This document shows positions 12,354-24,423 of a stretch of 64,000 nucleotides of DNA, one piece after another. The notes under the pieces were generated by a model. The model was not told the origin of the DNA. It worked only from the letters and a program-made list of their open reading frames with translations, and did not search any database. Position 1 is the first letter of the stretch. Each line of letters opens with the position of its first letter. Both the position numbers and the translations under genes were made by a program. The DNA comes from Pogostemon cablin (lineage: Eukaryota; Streptophyta; Magnoliopsida; Lamiales; Lamiaceae): contig CM042962.1 of assembly GCA_023678885.1 (NCBI GenBank), positions 22,396,336-22,460,335 on the forward strand, given 5' to 3'.

Positions 12354-13800
12354 TCATTCAAAACAAATGTACCTTTGCTGTAACTTTTTGAAACTTAATG
12401 TGGAAGCTGCTAACTGACCTTGGAGTTTAGCAATCTCACCATCCTTCTCAGGATTTACCTTAAGTCTTATTATGGTCTCAATTAAACCATCATTCTCTTG
12501 GTTGACAGATTTAAGTTCTTTCAGAAGTTCAGAAATCTTCATCTCTAGAGGTTCTTTTGTAGTACCTGCTCTAGAAGAGAAGCATTAGTACATATCATAT
12601 TAAAATCAGAACTAGACATAAACCTGCATGACATTTTTTCTGATGTTGGCACACCAAACTCAACATCTGAGTCACTCTCAGAGAAATCCTCCTTCACACA
12701 TTATGTTAAAAACGCAAGTTCTTCTTCATTTGTATTTGAATATCCTTCAGAATCATCATCACTCAAACAAGCATTTAGGCTCATCCTTTTTTTTTCAGAA
12801 TAGTGTTAGCACATTAATTTGCATAATGACTAAAGCTAGTACATTCATAACAAATGATCTTGTTCCTAAACTTAGGATCATACCTAAATTTTCTTCTTTG
12901 AGTGGGTTTTACGAACAGAAGTATGAGGGGAATGTTCTACTTAGGCTGAATGTTTACTTTAGGCTTGTTCTTCTTTTGTCTAAGATAAGACTCAAATTTC
13001 TTAGCAAGTAAAACAATACTGCAAGTGTCATCAGGAATGTTGTCAACATTTTCTTTAACTTGTTTGATATCAGTTATGGTAGATGTCTTACAAGAACTAA
13101 AACTAGAACAATCTCCAGTTTCACTTTTAAAAACAAAAACACCTTTTCTATCATACACAGATCTTATTGAGACAAGTTAATTTTATAAGTTTTCAAGATA
13201 CTTATCAGTTCATTAAGACTCAACAGATCTGTTTCTAGATTCTTCTATAGCTCATATCTTACCAATAAATCTCCTAGGAAGCGTACGTAGAGTTTTGTTT
13301 ACTAACCTGATGTAGGAGATAGGATCCCCAAGTGACTGCATCTCATTCACCAACTCATAAAGTCGCTCATTGTATGATGAGATTGTCTCATCTCTCTTCA
13401 TCCTCAAGCTCTCGAATTGTGCGTTCGACATTCTTGCCTTTGCTATTGTGACAATTTCAGATCCTTCGCAGTGCTCTTGAAGCCTTCCCAAGCATCCTTT
13501 GGTGATGTACAGTTTTGAATAAGGTTGAGCATCACTGTATCAACCGATGAGTTAATTGCATTGAGTGCTCTATAATTCAGCATCGATTGAGTGTTCTCCT
13601 CAACAATTCATTCAAGCTCATTCTTGATGATTTAATTTTCATCTTTGTCTTCAACTGTGGGAGGTGTCTAGCCTACCAGAATAGCTTTCCAAGCACGTTC
13701 ATCCATGGATTTGATGAAACTCCTCATTCGGCTTTCCATAAGGCATAATTGGTTCCATCAAGTATGGGAGGACAGTTGATCGATCTAGCGGAGTAATCCA
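12354..13800 (-). pseudogene. Ty1/copia gag, broken
   Basis: The minus strand at 13,252-13,491 reads a gag core with ARMSNAQFESLRMKRDETI and SSYNERLYELVNEMQSLGD, recognisable as the UBN2/copia gag fold. At 12,937-13,158 lies a Lys-rich linker and at 12,354-12,542 a probable coiled coil (ELLKELKSVNQENDGLIETI). Several stops and shifts interrupt it. It starts just downstream of the primer-binding-site-like sequence, as expected for gag. Confidence 0.7.
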
Positions 13801-13852
13801 TGACACTTCAACACTTAACACACGGAATCAACACTTAGTATTGTTAAGTGTT

Positions 13853-13865
13853 GGCTCCAATGCCA
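13853..13865 (-). other. Primer binding site, diverged (initiator Met tRNA)
   Basis: The minus strand reads TGGCATTGGAGCC two bases after the LTR end. The canonical plant initiator-methionine tRNA site is TGGTATCAGAGCC, so most positions are kept. Confidence 0.5.
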
Positions 13866-13867
13866 CT

Positions 13868-14738
13868 TGTTAATTCACGTTGTGCGTGCCCAACAATTTA
13901 AGTGTGTTTACATCAGTGATGTTGTCCTTAGTGTGGTAAAACTTCATACAATACCGACTCTTATCAGAATGAAATGTTAATATGAGATTGCAAGTTTGTA
14001 CAGTAGAAGACTTAACACACGGAACTACTCAATCTTTCTACAAACCTATGAATAAATTTGTAGTGGCCTCATGGAAAAAATATCACTAACTTGGAAAAAG
14101 TGATTTACAAAAATCAGATTCAAAGAGATGGAAACATTCCTTCCACTCTTCGAATACATACACGGGTATAAATCTTAAACAAACTCCCAAATGGCAAAAC
14201 TTAGATTGTTAGATCTAGATCATACTTCAAGTATGCACTTCCACTGCCTGTGAACAATACACACAAAAACGGGATAATACTATATACATGATGCAGAATG
14301 AGATGTTATAACACCAGTGAAAATACTACAAGAGGAACGTAGTCGAATGAACTCTACGTCAGTCGACTCTCTATGTAGGAACTCTCCAAGTTTTTCTGCA
14401 TCACTGGAATGAAGTATGACAACTTCTATTTATAGACGTGAATCATGCTGCAGTCTTCTTCAAATAAGTGGTCCACTTGGAGATATAGAAACTACCCATG
14501 ATCAGCAAATAACCAACCCACTACTTTGGGTATTTATCTTCAACTTCTAGAATCTCCTGGACTTCTAGAACTTTCCAAATTGCTCTTCAATCTTGTGGGT
14601 CCCTTTCAGCACGTTCTTCATTCAAATGCCAAGCCAGAAAGAAACATTAAGCACAACACCACACGAACATGTTAGTGGTTAAATAATAACTGGTGGAGGA
14701 TCAGTGTGATTCCAAATGTGACGACACTGTTCTTAACA
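13868..14738 (-). mobile_element. 5' LTR of the Sirevirus-type copia element
   Basis: On the minus strand it starts TGTTAAGAAC (14,738) and ends GAATTAACA (13,868), giving TGTTAA/TTAACA inverted ends, 871 bp. It lies immediately upstream of the primer-binding-like site and gag. A minus-strand TATA box (CTATAAATAG) lies near 14,435. The partner 3' LTR survives only as about 45 bases at 6,140. The outer end is inferred from the inverted repeat and is less certain than the inner end. Confidence 0.55.
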
Positions 14739-16611
14739 CTGCACATCAACACTTTCCACAAGGACCGTGCAACATATGTTTTACTACGGACTGCAACAAT
14801 GGACGTCGGTTTCTTTGTTTGGAATTTCTGCACTCGCATTCTTATCATACTGATCAACGTTTATGATTTTATTCCCACTTTGTAGAATTATCAACATGTG
14901 GGCATGTGGAAGCCCTCACTTTTGGAATTCAATGATATAAACAAATGTTGCAACCTTGCTAAAAATTTCCTTTTTCAATAATTGATCTTTCATGTCAATA
15001 AATTTTCCTCTGAAAAATCTTGCAGCAAGAACTTTTATTTTACACTTTTGAATAAAAAAATAAAGTTTTGGTAACTAATTTTCTGTTTATTTTTATAATA
15101 AAAAAACAGAATGTTAAAAACTATGCAATTATTAAGAATATATATAAACTATTGAATAAAATTTTGCACACATGAATGCACACATACACTTAGGTACACA
15201 AGATAGTACTTTTAAAATATTTTCATTATTAAATTAAAAGTAATTTAAAATTACAATATAGAACTTATACATAAATCAAAAACAAAGAATTTAAATATGT
15301 ATGCGAAACCAAAAAAATCAACGTCAATTAATTAAAATCCACTCTCAATTGCTTTGTTATAAATTAACCACAATCCATTCGCAATTGCTCTTGTTTCATA
15401 TCTCAGCTGCACCCCATCTCACCAAAAAAATTAACTTAAAAAAATATAAAAAATTATTTTGACACCAAACATCTCCGACTTTAGCTCATTTATTATATCC
15501 AACACAAATTCGTACTCTGGGCTTAATTGCTCTCTCAACCGACCACATTCCACTCCAGCCCACCTTGTAAACAGCATCCGGCCAACTAAAATCCATCAGA
15601 TTAACATATTTCTGATACGACGTACCTCCTTTTATTTTTTCCCTATTTATCTTCTCTTTTATCAAATAGAGCCTACATTGAATTAAAAATCATATTCACA
15701 TTGTTTAGATTTTGTTGCTTTTGTGTTTGTCTCTTTTTTAAAGAGGGGGTGAATTCAATCTTTAATCTTGAAGAACGCCTCATGCGGATAATATGCGAAG
15801 CTCTCGAAGATTTTGTTAAGGTGACAAACTTTATTTTTGATATTTTTATTATTGCTATTGTAATGAGGATTTCATGGGCTTTTCTAAAATCTTGGATATT
15901 TTGTTAAAAATTTTCGTTGGTTGGGATTTGTCAAATCAAAAGTTAAGATCTTTTTCCAGATCTTAAGTATTAATCTAAGTTTTGTTAGTATTATAAATCT
16001 GTGGCTATTTTTTTATTTATGATTCTCAAGATTCACAAATCAAAAATAAGTTACTATGCTGATGGTTTGACCTTAAGATAAAGGAGTTAATTATCTGGTA
16101 ATAGGAATAGAAAACAAAGATGGGGTGTAGTGGAAGATCGATAATTTTCAGAAAATAAATTGAGTTAAGGGGTTATAAAATTTCGAAATCCCATATGTTA
16201 GTGTTTAGATCTGTATTTTGTTTCAAGAGAAGTTGGAAGCTAACAACATAGCATGACATATAGTATATATAAATATTTTAGATGAAAGTATAAACAATAA
16301 CTTTAGTATATATGCAAAATATATAAGCCTAGAACCATATTGAACTTTAAAAAAAGGCTGGCCTTTATATTTCTTAAGATGGTTGGGTGATTTCTCTACT
16401 TTTCAAAGATAACTGTGTGCAATATGTCTTTGAAATTAGTAGGAATAGTTATTTTCTTGAAGAAAAATTGTTATGACAATTCTAACTTTTCAAAGATATG
16501 AATTACACAATACTGTTTATGTTAGAGAGAAGTAGCATGAAACCCGCGTACTACGCAGGATCATAAAATATATATTAAATTAAAAATAAATAGAACTAAA
16601 AAATATAGGGT
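14739..16611. other. AT-rich spacer, no supported gene
   Basis: Mostly A/T-rich. The plus strand near 15,700-15,830 has a short frame (NLEERLMRIICEALEDFVK) ending at a donor-like AAG|GTGACA, which could be an orphan exon, but I do not recognise it. Nothing else is supported. Confidence 0.3.
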
Positions 16612-16907
16612 AGGTTTGGGTGAGACCGTATGTGAGACGAATTCTATCCTATTCATTAATATAAAAATAAAATAAAGCAAAAACTCTAAAACTCTTGTGT
16701 TCACATGGGGACACGGTTTGTCCACGGGGGCACAAGAGCATCACTCTAAAAATAAAAATAAAAAATAAAAAAGAATTAAGTAAAACAAGGGCCTTGTTGA
16801 TTAAGATCACTTAAAACTTTAATAAATTAGGTCATGTGCATGGCAATGCACGTATATTGCAAACAGGTATTTCAAGTTTTCAGCTTTAATAAATATTATT
16901 ATATTTT

Positions 16908-16946
<39 letters not shown>

Positions 16947-16989
16947 CATTGTTCAATTATAATAATATTAATAATAATAAATTATTAGA

Positions 16990-17590
16990 TAGTTGAACTG
17001 TTTTGTTATCACTTTATCTTAATCAGATATCACTTTATATTAAAAATATTATTACTTTTTATTTATTTTAAAAATTGTTCATTAAATAATTTAGTTAAAT
17101 GGCTATCACTTTTCTTTATCATGTATCAATTTTTATTAAAAATGTTATCACTTTTACTGTTTCGGCAAATTTTTCGTGAAATAATAGTACTAAAAATTAA
17201 ATTAAACGTATATCACTTTTCTTTGATTATAAATCACTTTTTATTTAAAATATTATCACCTTTTATTCATTGTATAAATTGTTCATGAAATAGACTGTTG
17301 TAATTAGTCATCACTTTTATTTAATTATATTATCACTTTTCTTTTAAAATGTCATCACTTTTTTATACTATAAATTTTTATAAAACAATTCATAACATCA
17401 TTATCACTATTTATCAAAAATATTTTCACATTTTTTCCTTATTTTTAAAATACACTTTGATAATTACTTATCACTTTTATTAAAGATATCATTCGTTTAC
17501 AATGTTATCACTTTTCATTTATATTATAAATTGTTCATGTAATATTTTACATCATTGTTATCAATTTTCATCAATTGAGTATCACTTTTT
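16990..17590. repeat. Degenerate tandem array of TATCACTTTT units
   Basis: A roughly 95-110-base unit (ATCACTTTT..., ATCACTTTTTATT..., TTGTTCATGAAATA) recurs about five times with strong divergence. Each unit contains two to three ATCACTTTT motifs. Confidence 0.55.
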
Positions 17591-17697
17591 ATAAATTTAT
17601 AATATTTAAATAAAAAATTAATTAAATGTATAACAAATTTAAATTAATAAAAATTTTCATAATAAAAATATAATTTAAAAAATAACATTACATATAC

Positions 17698-17700
<3 letters not shown>

Positions 17701-17742
<42 letters not shown>
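17701..17742. repeat. (AT)n microsatellite
   Basis: About 42 bases of uninterrupted AT dinucleotides. Confidence 0.95.
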
Positions 17743-17746
<4 letters not shown>

Positions 17747-17885
17747 CTTAATTAATTTACTTTTATAATTAAATTTTCAATTTTCTAATTTGACTATAAC
17801 AAAACAGGGCCCTTAAAAATATAATTAATGGGTTAATGGGTGATCCGTCTCGAGAATCCGTGAGACGATCTCACCCAAGTCTTTG

Positions 17886-19016
17886 CCAAAAATTACAAAT
17901 ATTAAATACACTACTTCATTATAAGAAAAGAATAAACCGCAATGGTTTATCAGCTTATTGGCTAACTACGCGAAATGAAAATGGAAAGTATATATGTATA
18001 TAAATTAAGAGGTATTCTCATCATAAACTCTAATTTTAAACTCTGTGGTTCCCTTTATTTAAACACCCTAACAATACATAAGGTATATAGAAATTGAAGA
18101 GAGACCACATGGTGTAAACCGTGAACCAGGTTTACATAATTATTTGTGATAAATTTAACATTATAAAAATGACTAAATACTGTACATGAATTTAGTTGAG
18201 CTTTCAATAAATAATATTTGTATAATATATATAACTAAATAATCCACAATAACTTTAATTGAGATTTCTATAAATGATATTTTCTGATGAATAGTTTTGA
18301 TGGAGAAAAATTAAAATCATCTGCAAAGTTTGATAGTGTTCATTGAAATTCTATGTTTACCAAAAACACCATGCATTATTAATTTTGAAGTCAGTGAAAC
18401 ATAGAAGTTAAATGACCATATGTAATATTTTGATATCATTGAACCTGTAAAGTAAATATATTAATTTACATTCGCATAATCCTTACAACAACAGTTACAC
18501 ATATAAGCAAATATGGACCAGGCATAAATAAAGACTCTCAACTGCTCTTAGTTGCTATTAGAACAACTTTAGTTTGCTAGTACATCAAAGTCCTGCACAG
18601 AATTAAAAAAATTTATGCCTCTTAACTTGCATTTAGCTTTATATATACATTAAATCAACTAAAAAAGAGCTCATATACTCGCATGTAAATTTACAAAACT
18701 TAACTTCCATATTTTCTTAATTGGTGATAGGTTTATAAGTCTACTCACCTAATTTTATCCCGGAAGAAAATATACAAGTAGTACCAGAAAATAAAATGAC
18801 AAACCACTCTTCATTGGAAAAACTACTCCATAGAAACATAAACACGAATCTTTTCAGAATAGCTTGAATTCGATACAAAACTCTAGAAAACAAAATAGAC
18901 ATAGATACATGAATAAGGCTGCAACTATGCAAATACAACCCAAACAAACAATTTATTGTTGAAGTATTTGAAATAAAAGGAGAATTAGAAGAGAAATTTG
19001 CGACTCACTTCTAAAG
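17886..19016. other. AT-rich spacer, no supported gene
   Basis: No repeat or coding signal that I can support. The part near 18,740-19,016 may be 3' untranslated sequence of the minus-strand gene remnant that ends at 19,017. Confidence 0.3.
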
Positions 19017-19323
19017 TCACAAAACACGTTGCATCCTCCTCTTCAAACCTTGAGGATCTGTCCTGTCCAATGTTAACCACATGCTGAAAGGACGATTATA
19101 ATTGCAGTTAAATCCTTCAATTCTTCCACAATTCGAAGAAGGCTCCGAAATAATACTAATGAGATATTAAAATAATAGAAAAACTAAGAAATTGATTGGT
19201 AAGCCTCAAATTACTCCCATAATCGCACATCAACAATATTACTGTAGTATTTGAAATAGGAGAATTAGGGGAGAAATTTGTCTTTCACCTTTAAAATCAC
19301 ACAAAAATATTTATATATTTATA

Positions 19324-19570
19324 GAGTTAAATGCACTTTTAGTTCCATAACTTTTGCCAAACTTTTCATCCCAAATTAATTCAAATTTTCGATTTAGTCC
19401 CAGAGCTATCTCAAAATTTTAATGAGTTATGGGACGATTTGTGACAAAAAATTAATTTTGGGATGAAATCTAAAATTTTGAGATAGCTACGGTACTAAAC
19501 CAAAATTTTAAGTAATATGGACAAAAATTGAATTTGGCAAAATCTATGAGACTGAAAGTGCATTTAACTC
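19324..19570. mobile_element. MITE with about 25-base inverted ends
   Basis: The left end GAGTTAAATGCACTTTTAGT and right end (reverse complement) GAGTTAAATGCACTTTCAGT are nearly identical, 247 bp overall. A second inverted pair (CATCCCAAA.TTAAT and AATTAATTTTGGGATG) lies inside, so the whole element can fold back. No coding capacity. Superfamily not assigned because the target duplication is unclear. Confidence 0.75.
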
Positions 19571-19599
19571 AATATGTATTATATTATTTCTTATATAGG

Positions 19600-20305
19600 T
19601 TTACATGAGACAAAGAAGAAATTTACTCACAGATTGATCAATGATTGGTATCATAGACTGCCAAATCTTTGCAACATTGAATTAGATGGAATTATATATT
19701 GGGGCTTCCTGAAAAATAGTGGTATATCATTAGTGAAAAGTGTCGTCATGAAATGACTAATTAATCCTGTTCTTTTTAATTGATTGTTATACTACCTTTT
19801 CTATCTTATATCTAATAAAATCTACTCTGCATTAGTCAAAGATTTTTAATTGTTTATGGAAAGAGAGATTAAATAAAGAGATTTATAGTGTTAAAGTACA
19901 TTTTGAAACAATTGGACGCACGAAATAATGAACTAAAGAAGAAGTTTATTCACAAATCGACTCAACTATTAGTATCATAGACTGCAAAATCTTTGCCACA
20001 TTAAATCAGATATTGGGGTACCTTGCAAAATAGTAGTAAATCCATCATTAGTAAAAAGGGTGGTAATGAAAAAGCAGGCTTTGGATAGTGAAAACGAATG
20101 GGCAGCTACATGTTCTTTGTGGCATTAACATTCACAGATAGTAATTTATAGGACATTATATCTTTATTGATGTATTAAAACTTGGGCATAATGTCTTTTC
20201 AAGACATACATAGCACAGATTGACCAACAATTCACAATTGGCATAATCATTGCAACATTAATTATATATTGGGACACCCTGCAAAACACTTGGAGAAGTA
20301 GATAT
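19600..20305 (-). repeat. Three diverged copies of an exon-like unit
   Basis: Copies at about 19,625-19,750, 19,945-20,070 and 20,210-20,300 share (minus strand) an acceptor-like TTTNCAG, CCCCAATAT.TAATT, AATGTTGCAAAGATT.TGCCAGT and a GTGAGTAAA-like end in copy 1. Spacing is about 320 and 265 bases. They lie in the intron of the unidentified minus-strand gene. They may be duplicated, decayed exons. Confidence 0.5.
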
Positions 20306-21738
20306 ACCAATATTCAAATATCTAAATTGTTGTTATCTACATGATGCAAATGAAGAAAAAAATGGTGTTATCAATTAAATCCTACACAAATGAAAATAAA
20401 TGATCAAACTAATCAAGGTAAATGCTCTACACTCCTCTCAAATGCTGATTTCCTCCTCCAAAGATATACATCTCAAGTATTAAATAAAGTTACTCTATAA
20501 AAAACTCTTAACAAAAATTATCATTCTCTCTAGAATTGATTGTTTTCATTTGATCATTGAGGGCCGCTTGTCATAGAGGTACCATGCACTGTTCAAAAAA
20601 GTTTTTCAACTATGGAGTATTAAAATTTTGACACGATCATATGATTTCTCTACATTTGTTTTTATTCATGCATTTTCACGCACCACATATCATAATTATA
20701 ATTGTAAATAGAAGAGATGGAACAAATAATTGAACATTAATCTCTATCAGTGGTATAATTCTTACCAGTCAACAATGGTCAACAATACTTGTTGAGCATC
20801 CTTTGGATCATCATAAAGTGCGTGAATTAAATTTCAAGAAATGCTGGACATTTTATGATTCTCTAATAACCAAATCATCAACGACCAAGTCATTTTAAGA
20901 AAACAGCTCCATTTCTCGCACCATTTAAACAAAAAAAAGACAACTTCCACACTTCTGTCAAAGCCCAAATCCAAAATAAAAACTAGTATATAATTTTATA
21001 ACATAAACTAAGTAAAATCATGAAATGTGCAACTCTAAAACAGAAATTTAGTTACAGAATTGACATAATTAAAGCTTTGATTTGGGTATTCCAAAAATTA
21101 TAACCTAAAAGAAAAAAGATAAAGCAACATACCATTTCTGAGAATGAATTGACTTCATGGAAAGAGAGGACCAGATTGAGAGATAATGACCTTCCTCAAC
21201 TTGGGATTAAAAAGAGTAGAGAAGATAATGAGTTTATTGTTTATTAGAGATAAACAAACAAACTACATGGTAATCAGAAACTTGTTTCAAAATAAGAAAC
21301 TCTAAAATTAATACTTTGACAATCATGAACATACTAACAATATTCAAATAAGAACCTCTAAAATCAATACTTTGACAATCATGAATAGACTAATAGTATA
21401 GCACAAATATATGCAACATTTGGCAACACACACTGATGCAGCACATCATGGTCTTTTGCTAACTTATCAACGGTGAAATAGGATAAATAATTAAAATTTT
21501 GAAATGAAACAAATATCGATCATGAGGTTAGACGACTGAATCAAAAGATAAAAGAAACTGATATCCGATCAATTTTGTCTGATGAATTTTCCGACTCTAA
21601 TAATAAGTACTCAAATCCATGATATGGTTTGTAGATCGTGGGGAAAAGAGGAAGAAGCCGAGGATTCAGAGTTGATAAATGAGAAAGGGTGAAACGTCTG
21701 AGGCAGTTGCAGTGAGTTTTGCAATGTGGTCCTCTCAA

Positions 21739-23404
21739 TACTTATTATTATAAAAATAAAAATAAATTAATTAATTAAATCCAAAAATTTCAGCATTTAA
21801 CACATAAGCAAATAAGGATTGTGGAGTGACACGTAATCAAAGAAAACCTTCGTTAAAGATTGTGGAGTTGACACGTAATCAAATGGAAACCTTTGTTTAG
21901 TATTATAATGATGGATTTGAAGAGTTTAAGAAAAGAAAATATGAATTAAATGTGTTCTGTTGATTGGTTTAGTGTTGATAAAAAAATTTCAACTTCAATA
22001 AGTATTGAATGTATTCTTTAATTCCCTTAATCTACAAAGGTTTACGTTAAAATGTAAATTAGTTTAGTAATATGACAATATAATACTTGGACAATTATAA
22101 AATAACATGTAATTAATTAATAATAAGTGATTGAATCTATTGATTTTTCCAAAATTTCCAAAATCAAGTTCATTTGGTCATGTAGTAATGTTTGCACTAT
22201 GTGCTTCTTAGTTGTAATCTATTGAATAGGTTTACAATTTATAAGAAACTTCCTCTAATCTTTATCATGCTATAGACATTTAATCTCACATTGCTCTGAT
22301 TCAAGAGCAGCTTGTTCGGCTGGCTGAATAGTCTGTTAGGAAAAGGATTGCATTTGTGCCCGAGCTTTCCAAAGTCGGTGTTGAAATTAAGCATGGTAAG
22401 GTTCCGACAAACGTTGGGTAGAACATCTACAATTATTAAAGTTATGTTGGAAAATGTACATAATCTAATCTTTTAATTAGTGCAAGGGTAGATTTGTATC
22501 TAGATTCATGAAATATATTACATTTATTAATCGTTGAATTTGATTTCATTTGTTTAGGCTTCTTTTGATTGACTCTTTCTAGAATTTGACTTATAAAAAC
22601 CATTCAGCGGTCTCGGAGGCTGGGGCTATTTCAGGTTTTGGTATTTGTAGATCTATTGCAACTAATAAAGATGTGTTGGAAAATGTGCAGGGATTGTTTC
22701 AGGTTTTGGTCTTTGTAGATCTATTACAACTATTGAACATGTGTTAGCAAATGTATAGATCATAATTTTTTTAATGGATTTAAGGTTAGTATATTTCTTA
22801 CTTTATTGACTATGGTTTCTTTAGGATAATCTTCTTTTTGATACAATCTTTCTCTTATTTATTATTCAATTTTAATATTTTTTTCTTGAGTTAGATAAAC
22901 CTACAAACGTTTTAAGATCATTATGTTGACCAAGTAATGCATTAATTATTACAAACGATAGAGGATTGTAAGATAAATGTAAAATGATCCATTAGTATTG
23001 GAGTTTTAGGAAATTGAATTAAAACTTAGGCTCATAGGTATTCAAGTTTACATCCCACAATAAAAGTTTAAAAAAAAATTTAAAGAGGAAAAAAATTCCT
23101 TTACTTGTTCATGCTTTTGTGCTTAAATAATCTCATTCTATTTGTATAAGTTTCTTTGATGAAGATCCTTTATCACCCCTCTTCTCATCAATCTTAATGA
23201 CTCATTAATTATTAATTTTTTCATGCCCTCTCCTCTTTATTTTTTTATCCATCCTTATCATAAATGTGTATTTTTTTTTCCTTGACTGTTTTTCCCCCTC
23301 CCCCACCCCGCCCGTAAAAGTAAATCATTAGAAATTAAAATTTACTAAGGCAGAAAATGGGAATTCAATCAAACATTGTAATTAAAATCTATATGTACTA
23401 CTAA
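21739..23404. other. AT-rich spacer with a short tandem duplication
   Basis: A 68-base duplication (TTTCAGGTTTTGGT.TTTGTAG...) lies at 22,629-22,765. Upstream on the plus strand near 22,335-22,425 is a short coding-like stretch (SVRKRIAFVPELSKVGVEI) bounded by stops, which I cannot assign. Nothing else is supported. Confidence 0.35.
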
Positions 23405-24423
23405 AATGCTTTCAACATATTCCATAACAAAGCATCCAATTATCTTTTCGGCTGCCTCAAAAAGGGTGGCAAAAACTTGTTCGACCCCATCGGTGATGGC
23501 CAATTTTATCAAATATTTCCTTTTGAATAGATTTTCAGCACATAAACAATTGTGGCATTAGGTTTTTTTGTTTCGAATCTTCTAGATGAACTCTTTTGTT
23601 GCATCGAACACACATCTCATACCATGGATTGCTCAGATTTTGAACCGTTATAATCTCTCTAACAAATAAGCTGAATATTTTATCAACCCTGCTTGCAATG
23701 ATATCTTCTAAAGATATATCAATTGATCCCTTCATCCTTTTTTATGGCTAAAAAATCTGACTTATTCCTCCTTTACTATTTAATTATTAAAAACTGAAGG
23801 TAGGGAAAAGGTGTTTTCAAATTAAGAAAGTAAAAAATTCATCTTCGTTGCATAACAATATAGGAATATCCAAATAAATACTTTTAGCTAATCGATTAAA
23901 AAAAGCATAAATGGACTTCCCAACTGTCCAAAAAAATTGTGAACCTTTTTACAATAACTTTATTTTCTTCTAATTCTGTGTTAATCTAAATACTTGCATC
24001 TAAAGTTGTTAAATGAATTTCACCCAGGAATATAATATGTATGATAATTTATTAATTTTGAGTTATAATATAATATTTGAAAATTTGAATAATACGTCAT
24101 AAAGTATATGAATTATTTACCATCATATTAATTTTCCAACTCTGACATATAAAACACAATTATTATTCTTTGCTTGATCATGTATTCCAAGATTTCTCCC
24201 TCATTGGTTGCCAAGTCTCCCCACAAACTCAAGCTCTTTATGTTGGACCTGAATTCAAAAAGATGAGAAGTGATGAAGTACACATAATGCGTTCTTAAAT
24301 TAGTGTGCTCATAAATTTCTCATGTGCTTACATATAATCTAGATGGATGACTTCACATTTATGTATTGTATATTTTGTAGGTGTCTTCACCTTCATAGGG
24401 AACGCATGATTTACTTTAACTAC

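Larger units (their letters stand above)
16612..17885. mobile_element. Inverted-ended element with internal tandem repeats
   Basis: The left end reads TTTGGGTGAGACCGTATGTG and GAGACGAATTCT. The right end, reverse complemented, reads CTTGGGTGAGATCGTCTCAC and GGATTCT, so about 30 bases form an imperfect terminal inverted repeat. A second inner pair (AAGGGCCTTGTT at 16,790; AAGGGCCCTGTT on the other strand at 17,812) is also inverted. Between them lies a degenerate array of TATCACTTTT motifs (16,990-17,590) and an AT dinucleotide run. No transposase is present, so it would be non-autonomous. The superfamily and target duplication are not resolved. Confidence 0.5.
19017..21738 (-). pseudogene. 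Unidentified spliced gene remnant
   Basis: Two minus-strand exon pieces join in frame. The first (about 20,935 to 20,766) ends HALYDDPKDAQQVLLTIVD at a donor GACTG|GTAAGAAT. The second (19,083 to 19,017) follows an acceptor CTTTCAG| and reads MWLTLDRTDPQGLKRRMQRV to a TGA stop. A codon split across the junction gives Cys. The 1,682-base intron contains a MITE and three diverged exon-like repeats. The upstream exon holds an in-frame TGA, so this is probably a decayed gene. A candidate earlier exon (21,125-21,225, LFNPKLRKVIISQSGPLFP then stop, donor AAATG|GTATG) and a 5'-UTR-like block (21,541-21,738) fit the same strand. I do not recognise the protein. Confidence 0.4.
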
